From: Rutpela maculata | Lineage: Eukaryota; Arthropoda; Insecta; Coleoptera; Cerambycidae | Length of the DNA stretch: 64,000 nt | NCBI GenBank assembly: GCA_936432065.2 | Contig: OW386289.2 | Span: forward strand, 14,989,077-15,053,076 | Reading direction: 5' to 3' | Part shown: positions 11,294 to 22,667 of the stretch, one piece after another | How positions within the stretch are numbered: the first letter of the stretch is position 1 | Layout: each line of letters begins with the position of its first letter | Program-made: the position numbers and the translations under genes | The notes under the pieces: model-generated | What the model saw: only the letters and a program-made list of their open reading frames with translations | Told to the model about the DNA's origin: nothing | The model's database searches: none

Positions 11294-12603
11294 GTCAACA
11301 ACAACAACCAGAGCAAATTGAGCCTTACAAGCTCTCTGAAATTTTTTCACTAATACCAGAATTTGATGGCAATGCCATAAATTTACAAACATTCTTAAAT
11401 TCCTGTCATTGCGCCCAAAGCATGGCAATTGGAGATCAAAAAATTCTTTTGACCGTCCACATAAAAAATAAATTAAAAGGCAAAGCTGCCGAATTAATAA
11501 ATTCGCCTAATCCTGGCACATGGCCAGAAATAAAAGCGCTTTTAGAAACTCATTTTGGAGATTCTCGAGATTTAACGGTCCTAATTCAGGACCTGCAGCG
11601 CATTCACCAATTGCCAGGTGAATCCGCCCTAACATTTGTTTCGCGTTTACAAACGCACAATGCGAAAATGCACGCTGCAGTGCAAAAGCAAACTCTCACG
11701 ACAACGCAAAGAGCTGCACAATCAGATCTCATCGAAACGATGACACTTAATAATTTACTAACGGGCTTAGAACCAAACTTAGGCCGCATCATTCGTGCTA
11801 GCAATCCTCCTAGTATACTAAAAGCCGTTAGCAGAATCCGTAGAGAGCTACAACTTTCCTACTTCGAATCACAGAAATTCCCAAAAAATAACCAAGTAAA
11901 AAATACAATGCCTCCTCAACAAAAACGACCACAAGGTCCCAATTTCCAACAAAAATTTTGTTCATTTTGTAAAAGAAATGGACATGTAATAAGCGAATGC
12001 CGCACAAGGCAACAATCGCAAATAAGGCCAACAACGTCACAAAATTTTCAAAGACCAAATTATCAAGGAAACCCAAATTTTCACAATTTTTCTCAAACCA
12101 ATCTTTTTAATCAGAGGACATTTCCTCAAAATAATCAATCTAGTCAACCACAACAAAACAGGCCCTCAGCCATAAGGCCGAACCCGAATTTCAACCAACA
12201 AAGACCCTCTGCTATTCAACCAAACCCAAATTTCAACCGTTTTAATCAACAAAAAACGCACCATTTAAATTACGAACCTTATGAAAACCAATGCGATTTT
12301 AATCAATACAGTGACTATTCTTCTGATTACCAAACTGCAGAAGATACTTACGAAAATTATAACTTTGAAACTAACCAAAATTTCCAAGAGAATTATACAG
12401 CTAATTCTCAATACGAACAGTACGAGGATTATACTGCTAATCCTCAGGATTTTCGATTAGATCCGGAGTACCCCACGGATACTCCGACACAACAAACAGA
12501 CCAATTCGAATCAATTACGGAACTAGAAACTCAAGTACAAACTATGAACCTCAACGACAGTTTCGACCCAATGCTGAATTTCCCAGAACAGACGTTCATG
12601 TAA
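11143..12603 (+). CDS. gag: Gag polyprotein
   Basis: Structural protein that would assemble the particle and bind genomic RNA. It is 486 aa, uninterrupted from ATG 11143. The N-terminus holds a pure run of 13 CAA codons (Gln, residues 20-32) followed at once by 18 CTA codons (Leu, residues 33-50), which looks like microsatellite expansion in coding sequence. The middle (about residues 62-240) matches the Gypsy gag capsid layout, including FxGNAxNLQTFLNxC and a WPEIKALLExHFGD segment. One CCHC zinc knuckle, CSFCKRNGHVISEC, is at residues 273-286. The C-terminal third is rich in Asn, Gln, Pro and Tyr. The pol frame overlaps its 3' end in the -1 register, consistent with -1 frameshift expression, as known for errantiviruses. 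No lesion seen. Confidence 0.92.
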
Positions 12604-15600
12604 ATACGCTTTCCCATACCCTATTAACTGTAAATTCAAAAAATCTCTATTATATGAAGGATGCAACTGGTAAATTTAAAATTTTAATTGACACTGGCGC
12701 AGGTATATCAATTTTTAAACCTAAAACAGCTGAAAATTACAGACGTAGATCTCCTGAAAATGTAAACATACAGGGTATCACTGATCAAAAAATTTATATC
12801 AACGAATCTGTTCTCATCCCCTTTTCAAATGAGTCACACAAATTTTATATCTATAATCTAGATATAGATTTCGATGGATTATTAGGCGCAGACTTCCTAG
12901 AACATTACGAATGCAAAGTAGACTTTAAAAATAAACAACTAGTCACAAATTTCAAAACCGTACCACTATTTAAAGTTACGGAAGAAACTACAGTAAATTT
13001 ACCTTTACAACCAACTATTAATTCTGATACAAAAATTCAAATTTAAGCAACATCAAAAATTTTATTTCTATTGAACCTCGCATGGAAAAAATTTGTAAAC
13101 TAAAATGTAACCTGCGAAATACCAAGGCTATACTGTTAGCCCAGGAAAACGAAAGGGTACGCTTACCGAATGCTCTCGTAAAAATCGATAGCAATGGAGA
13201 ATTTTTAACCTCAATATAAACGCGAATGCAATACCAAAAACGGTAAATTTCTCGAACCTCGAACTAGAACCAGTACAAAAATTCAAGTCAATTTTTAACT
13301 TAAACGCGCAAAACTCTGACCAACAACTAACGACGGACAGATCCTTCGAAATCAGGAACGAATTGCGCTTGGATCGTCTAAACGAAGAAGAGGCCGAAAT
13401 AGTAACGCAGCTTTGTTTAGACTTTCAAGATATATTCTATTTAGAAGGAGACAATTTGACCTTTACTAATGAAATCAAACACCCTATTGACACCGAAAAT
13501 TCCCGACCGATACTCACTAAATCGTATCGATATCCTCAGGTCCATAAAGAAGAAGTTAAGTCCCAAGTATCGAAAATGTTAAGTCAAGGTATTATTCAAC
13601 CCTCAATCTCACCTTGGTCCTCTCCTGTCTGGGTAGTTCCCAAAAAACTGGACGCTTCTGGTAAACAGAAATGGCGCGTCGTAGTCGACTACCGCAAACT
13701 CAACGAGGTTACAATTGGTGACAAATATCCTCTGCCCAACATTTCCGATCTTTTAGACCAACTTGGCAAATGCCAATATTTCACGACTTGGCTTCTGGTT
13801 TTCACCAAATTGAAATTAATCCCGCAGACATTCAAAAAACTGCTTTCACAGTTGAAAATGGTCATTTTGAATTCGTAAGAATGCCTTTTGGACTTAAGAA
13901 TGCTCCATCAACGTTTCAAAGAGTGATGGATAACATTTTGTTTTGTTACAAAACGAACGATGTCTCGTTTATATGGACGATATTATTGTTTACTCCCCTA
14001 CTATTCACGAGCATATTTCTCGATTAACAGAAGTATTCAAAAGATTACAGAAAGCCAATCTCAAAATTCAACCCGACAAATGCGAGTTTCTCCGCAAAGA
14101 TGTCGCTTATTTAGGACATCTCATTACAAAAGACGGCGTAAAACCGAATCCTTCGAAAGTTGACGCTATTCTAAATTTCCCTCAACCTAAAAATCAAAAA
14201 GAAATTAAATCATTTCTAGGCTTAGCCGGATATTATAGGCGCTTTATCCCCAATTTCTCCAAGATTACCAAGCCCTTAACAAAACTACTACAAAAAGACA
14301 TACCATTTCTCTTCGACAATGATTGTATAAATTCCTTTCAAAATTTAAAACAAACATTAACGACAACTCCGATATTAACCTACCCTAACTTTGATGAACC
14401 TTTCGTTCTAACCACTGATGCGAGCGCATTTGCCGTCGGCTCGGTGCTGAGCCAGGGGCCTATTGGCAAAGATTTACCCATTGCCTATGCTTCTAGAACC
14501 TTGTGCAGTGCAGAAACTAAGTATTCAACGATGGAACGCGAGCTTTTATCGACAGTATGGAGTGTAAAGCACTTTAGACCCTATCTGTATGGTAGAAAGT
14601 TCAAGCTTGTAACCGACCACAGACCACTCACCTGGCTATTCTCTATAAAAGACCCAGGAAGTAGACTTGCCCGTTGGCGACTCAAATTAGAAGAGTACGA
14701 CTACGAAATAATTTATAAACCCGGCAAAATCAATAAGAACGCGGACGCACTTTCCAGAATCAAAATTAATCATTTTTCCGAATGTTCCAAATTCTATTCA
14801 AAGGTTCTAGCCGCGAATGACGAAGAGTCAGACGACGACGAAAACCCAGACGATAACAACGAAATCACTAACGAACAAATTTCCCGAGAATTTGAAAATT
14901 TCACCAACGACATCTTTAATAGATTATTCAAAAATCAAAGCCTCAAACAAACAACTCTTATACCGAGAACATAAAGATATTATAACCTTCTTCCAACAAA
15001 ATAACTTACAAGACCTACATCACAAAATTATTGAGGACATATTCGAAGAAAACCCCGAATTTCACAACGATAAAATCAATATTGTATCGAGCAAAACAGT
15101 CAGACATAGGAGATATTTTATCATTACCCTACCGTTTGATATCGAATCCGTAATTGAACATTTATTTTTGGTATTATTTAAAAACCAAGATGTTTTATAC
15201 CTTTCTAAGACATACTTTGTCGAAAATAACCTAGACCTCCCCGTACTCGAAATTCTATCATTCATTTTTGCGGAAAAAGATTTAAAAGTAGTAATTTGTC
15301 AAGATATCGTCAGAACTGCCGACGAAGATGAAATCCCAATTATATTGGAGCAAAATCATTTTGGTAAAAATAATCTACACCGCGGAATAAATGAAACGAT
15401 TCGAAGAATTAGAGAAATACACTTGGCAAGGTCTAACTAAAGACGTTGAAAATTTTATAAAAAATTGCGAAACTTGCCAAAAGACTAAAGTATGCCGAAA
15501 AAACCTTAATAACCCTCTAGTAGTCACAGAAACCCCAAGAACACCATTCGAAAGAATCAATATCGATCTATTTGAATTCCTCACTCGAAATTACGCTTTA

Positions 15601-16353
15601 ACCATTCGCGACGAATTATCCAAATTCACGCAAGCCTACGCAGTCCCGAATAAATCCGCAAAATCTGTCGTAAACACTTTGTTGTTATATTTTCAACATT
15701 ATGGTACCCCATTGAGAATCCATTGCGATTACGGTGGCGAATTTGACAACCGTTTGCTCAAAGATCTCTGCACCCTCTACGACATAAAATTAACTTATTC
15801 AAGCGTAGGACATCCCCAATCGAACGGATCCATAGAAAGATTTCATGCTACTTTAGCCGAAATGATAAGAATTCATAAAACCGAGAATCCGAACGAACAT
15901 CCTTTCACAATCTTACCATATGCGGTAATACGCTATAACAATTCGGTAAATAAAACACACGGTTTCACCCCATACGAACTTGTATTTGGGCATACGTCTA
16001 ACAGACCACCCGAAACTTTATATAACCAAAAAGAATTAATAACCAAATACGTTAGAGATTTAAACAACAGAATATCCCACTACTATAAAATAGCCCGTAG
16101 TCGAACACAATCTCAAAAAGAGCAAGCAAAAGTTCGTTTCGACAGAAACGTTCCCCAAAAACGATCTGAGTACAAAATAGGTGACTTAGTTTACGTAAAA
16201 GAATCACAAATCAAAAACAAATTGCAAAACAAATTTAACGGTCCTTTTAAAATAAAAGAAATTTTTCAAAATTCTGCTACCTTATTAAATCTCGAAACGA
16301 AACAAGAAACCAAAGTAAATTTTGATAGAATGAAACCATATACTGAAAATTAA
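12603..16353 (+). pseudogene. pol: Pol polyprotein: protease-RT-RNase H-integrase, frameshifted
   Basis: The domains are in the Gypsy order. Protease: LIDTGAG (about 12687) and GLLGADFLEHYE. Reverse transcriptase: WRVVVDYRKLN, DLASGFHQI, MPFGLKNAPSTFQRVM and the catalytic YMDD (about 13967). RNase H: TTDASAFAVG and DHRPLTWLF. Integrase: an N-terminal CETCQ pair, then NIDLF, CDYGGEFD and NGSIERFH, giving the Asp-Asp-Glu triad. The protease frame ends in a stop at 13044-13046. Later segments occupy shifting frames with breaks near 13218, 13787, 13960, 14950 and 15405, at least six disruptions. Between breaks the protein is well conserved, so the lesions are recent or are indel errors in the assembly. 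Integrase ends 12 bases before the env acceptor-derived exon. The frame stays open upstream into gag. Confidence 0.9.
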
Positions 16354-16365
16354 ATTTATTTTCAG

Positions 16366-18205
16366 GTTTCTCCTGCTGTTCGGATCAGCACTCTGTCAAT
16401 ACAAAATTACCCCAATCAATAACACCGTTGGTGTATACTACCACCAAGACACGGACATCGTGGTGACAAATGACAAATGGACTCTACTAGTGCATAAAAA
16501 CATTTCATCCCTCAAACTAGCTTTTGACAAAAATCAAAATATCTTAGACAGAATCTTGTACACTCTCCATAATGGTGATCATAAGTCAATTATTTTTACG
16601 AGTAAAATTAAAACAGACTTTAACCTTTTAACACAAATATCCAACTCTATAAAAATGAAATTTGACGAAATCTTTTCAGATACAAAAAGATATAAACGAG
16701 GAATACTTAACGGTATCGGTACAATATTCAAATCCATAACTGGTAACCTAGATGCTGAAGATGGCCAGTACTATACTAATTGTATAAATAAACTAAATAA
16801 TGACGAACATCAATTGGAAAACTTAATCAAAGATCAAATTTCAGTTACAACTTCTGTTATTAAAAACTTCAACTCGACTATACAAAAATTACAAATTGAC
16901 GAGGAAACCTTTAACAAAGATCTCGAAGAAATAGAACACACAATTCAAACAATGATTCAAGCTATTGAGGCTGCTCACATAAAACTAAAATTTTTATACA
17001 TTTGCGAACAATTAATGGCAAGCTATTTGTATATCGAAGAAAATTTAAACGACATTCTAAATTCAATAACATTTGCCAGACTAGGAATCATTCACACGTC
17101 AATCATAACCCCTAATCACTTAGTGACAGCACTACAAGAAGTTTCACAGAGCTTACGAAGGAACAATTTGCCTCTCCCCATTAAATTATCGGCAGTTGCT
17201 AAGTATTTGGACATTACTGAATTGCAAGCGTTTCAAATGGATTCTAACTTAGTATTTGTTTTAACAATACCACTTGTTGAACCCCAAAACTATAACACCT
17301 ATCACCTATACCCTATCCCGATACTTGATAACAGAACTGGTCTACATCATATTTTATCTATTTCACAAAAATATATCGCGAGAGATGATGATTCTTTGAT
17401 GTACATACCTATACAAAATTTGAAAGAATGCAAACCACTTTATTTTGGAACCAAACTATGTTCTAACCTGTTTGCATATCCTATCGACCAAAATGCCATA
17501 TGTGCAGCCAGAATACTAAAACCATTGCCAAAACTTCCAGAGAACTGTCAAACTTCCTTCATTATTAGTCGGGGATACAACGTCCAAGAACTTGAAGACA
17601 ACACATGGCTAGTAATTAATTCCGAACCACTTCACATTACCATCAACTGTCCAAAGAGAGAATCCACAACAGAGTTAATCAACAAAAATTCCATCATCAA
17701 ACTACAACCAGGATGTTACGCCTATGCAGGCATTACTAGAATACAAGCCAGTGCCAAAGACTTTTCCGAAATTAAGGACAATTCACATTCTATCCAAATT
17801 CCTTTTGAATGCTGTAATCACATGCCCGACAAAATCGAAATTCCAAAATTAAAACCACTCAAATTAAACAGTCTCGACGTAGAAGATCTAGATATTGCAA
17901 AAACCAAATTAGACCAATATTTCAAAGACCTGGATGACCTCATAAACGAGCCTTTTGTGACCAAACACGTATCTTGGTTCACATATTTCATAATCACTCT
18001 CATCATTCTATTAGTTCTACTTTACATAACTTGTAAATGCAGAAGAAGAAGATGTGAAGCATTGCGAATCCAACCCAAAACGGACAACCCTCCTTCACCT
18101 CCTTCAGAGCGAAGCAGAGTTTTTACCAAATTTCCTAGACTGATCCCTCCAAGAAAGCGACCCGGTATTAAACCTCAAGAAGAAGAGGACATCGAGTTAA
18201 CATAG
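16366..18205 (+). CDS. env: Env glycoprotein, main exon
   Basis: Envelope fusion glycoprotein of an insect endogenous retrovirus. In errantiviruses this protein is related to baculovirus F proteins. The exon starts after the acceptor TTTTCAG (AG at 16364-16365). Its first residues are a hydrophobic signal peptide, and the only upstream ATG in frame lies in the leader (10788). A furin-like RYKR site near 16690 is followed by a Gly/Ile-rich fusion-peptide-like segment typical of the family. A long helical, coiled-coil-prone ectodomain region follows. Near the end a single hydrophobic membrane anchor (about 17970-18030) precedes a Cys/Arg-rich cytoplasmic tail. No internal stop was seen. An internal ATG at 16460 would omit the signal peptide and is unlikely to be the start. 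Competence is untested. Confidence 0.87.
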
Positions 18206-18444
18206 ACTTTCATATGTGGAGTTTTACCCTTGTCTATTAATTTAGACCATTGTATTTTATTCTTATCACATTTATGTAATGTACTACTCGCTTATTATTA
18301 TTATCATTTACCAATTTTAACTTTTATGTATTTTATTATTTTGCTTTGTATTCATTCAACATTGTTTCAATTTATTTTGCATTATATTCATTTAACGTTT
18401 CTAACAATTTTCAAAAGTTGCTGCATAACATCAACTTTTTTATT

Positions 18445-18454
18445 AAGAGGGAAG
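18445..18454 (+). other. Polypurine tract
   Basis: AAGAGGGAAG directly upstream of the 3' LTR, in the expected position for plus-strand priming. Confidence 0.75.
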
Positions 18455-18455
18455 T

Positions 18456-18743
18456 TGTTATATAAAATTATACGCTTATTACCAAGACTTAGCCATAACA
18501 AACCTTCACAGGTATATCATATTACATGATAACGACTTCTCTTATTAATTGCTTATCTTCAAGATATCATATTTCACCTTTGTTTCTCATAACTTGTGAT
18601 GACTGCAGAACTGGATTTCCTTTGTTCTATATTTTGCTTACTCAGGTTCTGTATGTTATAAATATGACTAAACACGCTTTGTTGGCTCCACTTAAGTAAA
18701 TAAAAGTTTTTAAAAAGTCATTCATGTGAACCGTGATCTAACA
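18456..18743 (+). repeat. 3' LTR (288 bp, internally deleted)
   Basis: Same termini as the 5' LTR. It lacks 74 bp, with GTTG at the deletion joint on both sides. There are three visible base differences from the 5' LTR. Confidence 0.93.
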
Positions 18744-18750
18744 TATATAT

Positions 18751-19355
18751 ACAGTGTGTCCAACTAAGTCGGCACCATATGGGAAACTTTTTTATTATTA
18801 GTTTTATGAAAAAAAGTTATTCTTGATAAAAAGTTTTGCATGGCCTAAAACCCAAAATGAAATAATCAGATATCAATTTTTTGTAGTCGTATACGAGGTT
18901 TGTCAAAAGATGTAAATTTTGCTCAAGAGTAAAATACCTTTATTCATTACAATATCGACACTCGTTATTAAGAAAAGTTGATCCTAATTGAAAACTACGG
19001 TCAGATATCCAATATTATCCATCTACCATGAAAAAACGATCTTTAATAATTTTTGGGTATAATATCTGTTTTCTCATAGTAGGTGGATAATATTGGATAT
19101 CTGACTGTAGTTTTCAATTAGGATCAACTTTTCTTAATAACGATTGTCAATATTGTAATAAATGAAGGTACTTTACTCTTGAGCAAAATTTACATTTTTC
19201 GACAAACCTCGTATACGACTATAAAAAATTGATATCTGATTATTTCACTTTGAGTTTCAGGCCATGCAAAACTTTTTATCAAGAATAACTTCTTTTCATA
19301 AAACCAATAATAAAAAAGTATCCCATATGGTGCCGGCTTAGTTGGACATACTGTA
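18751..19355. mobile_element. Foldback element, mariner-type TA target
   Basis: Near-complete palindrome with arms of about 280 bp, ending CAGTGTGTCCAACTAAGTCGGC on both sides and flanked by TA. Non-coding. The terminal sequence resembles Tc1/mariner non-autonomous elements. Confidence 0.8.
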
Positions 19356-20379
19356 CCTTTATTTATTACAATATCGACAATCGTTATTAAGAAAAGTTGA
19401 TCCTAATTGAAAACTACGGTCAGCTGTGGCGGCTGGTGAAATTTCAATATTTTTTTTCTCGTCTGTGGCGCATGGGACCCATACGAAATTTGGGAAATAA
19501 CATCTAGAGAAGCACTTCTCTAATGACTCCTAAAAAATTTTGAAAAAGCAGTTTGCGAAAAAATTTTTGAAAATTCGTTAGCCTTCCCTAGGTCTAGGGA
19601 CTCCTGTTTATTTTTATTTTTTTTTTGTCATATGCATTTGACTTTTCATAAAAATACAACAGATTTTTGAGTTTATGAAAATAGTTTTATTACTAACTGA
19701 GATACAACGAATTGAAATATTGTAATTTGCTAAATTGTAAATTACAAAATTTCAGTTCGTTGTATTTCAGTTAGTAATGAAAATATTTTCACAAAATCCA
19801 AAATCTATTGTTGTATTTTTATGAAGTCAAATGCATATGACAAAAAAAAATAAAAATAAACAGGAGCTCCTAGACCCAGGGGAGGCTAACGAATTTTCAA
19901 AAATTTTTTCGCAAACTGCGTTTTCAAAATTTTTTAGGGGTCATTAGAGAAGTGTTTCTCTAGATGTTATTTCCCAAATTTCGTATGGGTCCCATGCGCC
20001 ATAGACGAGAAAAAAAATATTGAAATTTCATCAGCCGCCACTGACGGTCAGATATCCAATATTATCCATCTACCATGAGAAAACAGATATTACACCCAAC
20101 AATTATTAAAAATCGTTTTTTCATGGTAGATGGATAATATTGGATATCAACTTTTCTTAATAACGATTGTCGATATTGTAATAAATAAAGGTACTTTACT
20201 CTTGAGCAAAATTTACATTTTTTGACAAACCTCGTATACGACTACAAAAAAATTGATATCTGATTATTTTATTTTGGGTTTTAGGCCATGCAAAACTTTT
20301 TATCAAGAATAACTTTTTTTCATAAAACTAATAATAAAAAAGTTTCCCATATGGTGCCGACTTAGTTGGACACACTGTA
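19356..20379. mobile_element. Second copy of the foldback, left end missing and interrupted
   Basis: Same family as 18751-19355. Its left part begins internally (CCTTTATTTATTAC) directly at the end of the first copy. Its right end is complete (GCCGACTTAGTTGGACACACTG, then TATATA). It is split by the hAT-like MITE at 19424-20043. Confidence 0.75.
19424..20043. mobile_element. hAT-like MITE, 8-bp TSD ACGGTCAG
   Basis: 620 bp foldback with TIR C(A/T)GTGGCGGCTG and a long palindromic interior. It is flanked by exact ACGGTCAG at 19416-19423 and 20044-20051. The 8-bp duplication and CAGTGGCG end are hAT hallmarks. It is related to 60735-61303 and, in its interior, to 30061-30690. Confidence 0.88.
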
Positions 20380-20536
20380 TATATATTAATTTCTCTTGTT
20401 TGTTTTTACAGATTAACGAGCTAAAGTTGAAGTAATATTTGGTGGAAATCAGAGGCTTGCCTATTGGGTAAAGCAACTTGCGAGGTGTACACCTTGGTTG
20501 GTTTTACCAACCATTTTAATTTTTTGCATATCTTAC

Positions 20537-21438
20537 CGCGGTCAAGGAATCCTGAAGATCGATCGTCTGCTCGATCTTAAACTTGGGAAGGGACACTTGC
20601 ACCTCTTGTTTACACATATTTTCTGTAACCTTTGTGAGATCAGTTCCGGAAAGTTTCTGCTCCAGCTCAGCTATCCCGTTTCTATTATTGGGCAAAATGA
20701 TAATCAAACTGATGTCCTTGTTGGTATACCGCATCTCCAGAATCTTCGCGTCCAAGTTCTCATCATGCTTAAAGAAAAAATCGTCAGTTATATGCATCAT
20801 TTGGACATCCACGGTGTCGTTGTCGTTCAAGTAGAACTTTTTAATTCTTGTCATTCGTACGTTGAAAGGTAAAGCCCATTTGCCCTTAAAGTAAATGGCG
20901 TTTACCAGCACCAAACGGGTCTCATCGTTTAAACCGCTGGCATTGATGACATCCTTAATTTTATTCTTAGTCTTACTCTCGACCCAACTGTTAATTGATT
21001 TTGCTGCGGATGCCCCTTGTTTAAAATCTAACGACTGCACTTTAGACAAATAATGCTTCTTAGCCACGGTCTGAAATGCCTTTTGCAGCTTATAACTATC
21101 TTTCACAAACACTTTATTCGCTATCAGTAGAGTTACATCTTTAACGGAGTTGAGACGTTTCATGACTTCTTTATAACCTTTTGCAGCTGTCTTCAAGTCG
21201 GGAACGTTCAATACTTTGGTGAACGCTTCTTCAGTTACGCCTCCGGAACCCTGGGATGCAAGCGAAAGGATGGCATGAATACTAATTGGTGAGAAGAAAA
21301 CATTGCCTGGTGTTTTCGCTAGAGAAATGTACAATTGTTTAGAGAATTCCCCATTTCCTTGAAGCACTGCTTTCAATGTCTCCTGATTTTCACCCATCCT
21401 AAAGAATGATATGAACGCCATCAAAATCAGAAATAGAA
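20537..21438 (-). CDS. Serpin gene B, main exon (serpin body)
   Basis: Encodes most of a serine-protease inhibitor of about 300 residues. The start shows a hydrophobic signal-peptide-like stretch (VLFLILMAFISFF), then the mature protein. Family landmarks: VFFSPISIHAILSLASQG (helix B/s6B), INSWVESKTKNKIKDVI (helix F), TRLVLVNAIYFKGKWALPF (strand 3A/breach), VQMMHI and DISLIIILPN (sheet B/C). The exon ends at DLQDSLTA with donor GTAAGA, phase 0, and continues at 1629-1770. An acceptor (TTCTGTTGCAG) at 21449-21439 precedes it and leaves a codon started by an upstream exon I could not find. If that acceptor is unused, translation could instead start at ATG 21421. No lesion seen. The signal peptide points to a secreted inhibitor; the target protease cannot be told without the RCL exon. 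Confidence 0.92.
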
Positions 21439-21449
21439 CTGCAACAGAA

Positions 21450-22445
21450 ACATACTTTCAATTAGCTATGTTACTACTTAATCAGCAAACAAGCAATATA
21501 GATCAACCACTAAGACAAGAATAATTTCATGAAGTCGAGAATTACTTAATCTCCCCTTAATAGCTGAGCTATGAAATCATAACTGTTTGAAATTACATGC
21601 CTCATTTGTAGAGTACTTATTTTCTATCTAAGATATTTCTTCAGAGTACAATGGCCTTATGTATTATTGTGCTGTGTTAAGAATCACCTAAAACTTCCCT
21701 CAGAAATGTCCCCGAAAATTCTTAATATGTCATACATAAATTAAGTTATTTTACAAACCCAAATTAAAACCTAAATTTTACTTGAAAAATGCCTTTAGAG
21801 TCACGGGATTATTAGATCTTTTTCAATGTAAAAATTCACCTAATATTGATCATAATAACGATCGCTTAGTCATGAACTAAATAAGTAATTTGGCAGGTTG
21901 TAAATTACTTAACACATTCACTGACTAGTGACCGGGTCATTACTTATGTTTTTCGTAAGTCCTGTGCCCCATAATTTGCTCACGTTTAGGTTCTATTTCA
22001 TACTGGATTCTAAGACGGACTGTCGACGAATAGGCAGGTTATCTACAAGGACTCCCTTGTATAATAAGGTTACTATACAAAACATACGTTTGTACCATAT
22101 TTGGGGCACGGACTTGGATATTAAAACATCTCTCATTGGACTCTATGCATGTAATTTTTTAATTACAGAGTCCCATGATCTGAATATGGTATGTGGTTTT
22201 TTATATAGGGGACTTCTTGCGTATGGTTCATGGCTAACCATAGAGACAGCGAACGTGTTAAGGATGTACGGGAGAGACATATTTTCACTCAGAATTAAAT
22301 GAAATTTAGTTAAAGTAAAGTTTATGTGTTTATAAGACACCTTGCCAAATATCAGATTTTTGGTCTTCATGATTCAAGAGAAAATTAGCTCGGAATTTTT
22401 AATCATTTTAACATGCGTTCTTATGGGAAATCGTAATATTATGCG
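21450..22445. other. Upstream of serpin gene B; no gene recognised
   Basis: Probably the first serpin intron and/or promoter region. I found no short ATG exon that joins the 21438 acceptor in phase with confidence. The plus-strand ORF at 21928-22302 has no motif I recognise. Confidence 0.4.
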
Positions 22446-22608
22446 CAGTGACGGAGCAAGGAGTCGTAAGGCCCTTGTGCAGAAAACTGAGCCCCTGAGC
22501 TATATTTGAAATATTTGCTCAATGAAAAAATGTAGCACACGAAAACAAAAAAAATGTAGGCCACAATTTATGCAGTGCACAACCGTGCTATGCCACAGCT
22601 CCGCAATG
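22446..22608. mobile_element. Short hAT-like MITE, 8-bp TSD ATTATGCG
   Basis: 163 bp, with imperfect ends CAGTGACGGAGC / GCTCCGCAATG. Exact ATTATGCG flanks lie at 22438-22445 and 22609-22616. Confidence 0.78.
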
Positions 22609-22667
22609 ATTATGCGATTTCGTTTTATATGTGGCATTGTTACTTTGCCTAACATATGTCCTTTTGT

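Larger units (their letters stand above)
10239..18743 (+). mobile_element. Env-bearing Gypsy (errantivirus-like) LTR retrotransposon
   Basis: 8.5 kb endogenous retrovirus-like element: 5' LTR, tRNA-Ser-type primer site, gag, pol (protease, RT, RNase H, integrase), env, polypurine tract, 3' LTR. The LTRs have TG...CA ends with TGTTA/TAACA inverted termini. They differ by about three substitutions in 288 shared bases plus one 74 bp deletion, so insertion is recent. Env and the pol order place it with insect errantiviruses (Gypsy, 17.6, 297, ZAM relatives). It lies antisense in the serpin intron. The pol frame is broken in several places, so this copy is not autonomous as read. Confidence 0.93.
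1771..20536 (-). other. 18.8 kb serpin intron filled with nested transposons
   Basis: Interval between the matched serpin donor (GTAAGA, 20536-20531) and acceptor (1776-1771). Both borders are phase 0. The joined protein reads through a junction every serpin has, between the DLQDSLTA helix and the LGLGNIFS block. The contents are listed separately: R1 repeats, a Jockey-like LINE (same strand as the gene), a Gypsy/errantivirus-like element (opposite strand) and foldbacks. Confidence 0.8.

Noticed and set aside
11114..11428. Minus-strand ORF with a long Val run
   Set aside because: Shadow of the CAA/CTA trinucleotide tracts in gag, read from the other strand.
16460..16462. ATG as the env start
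   Set aside because: It would omit the signal peptide encoded just after the acceptor at 16365. The frame is open and hydrophobic upstream.
20498..20872. Plus-strand ORF antisense to serpin
   Set aside because: It overlaps a well-supported serpin exon and has no motif of its own.
21928..22302. 124-codon ORF upstream of serpin
   Set aside because: No motif, no splice context and unremarkable composition. Likely chance.
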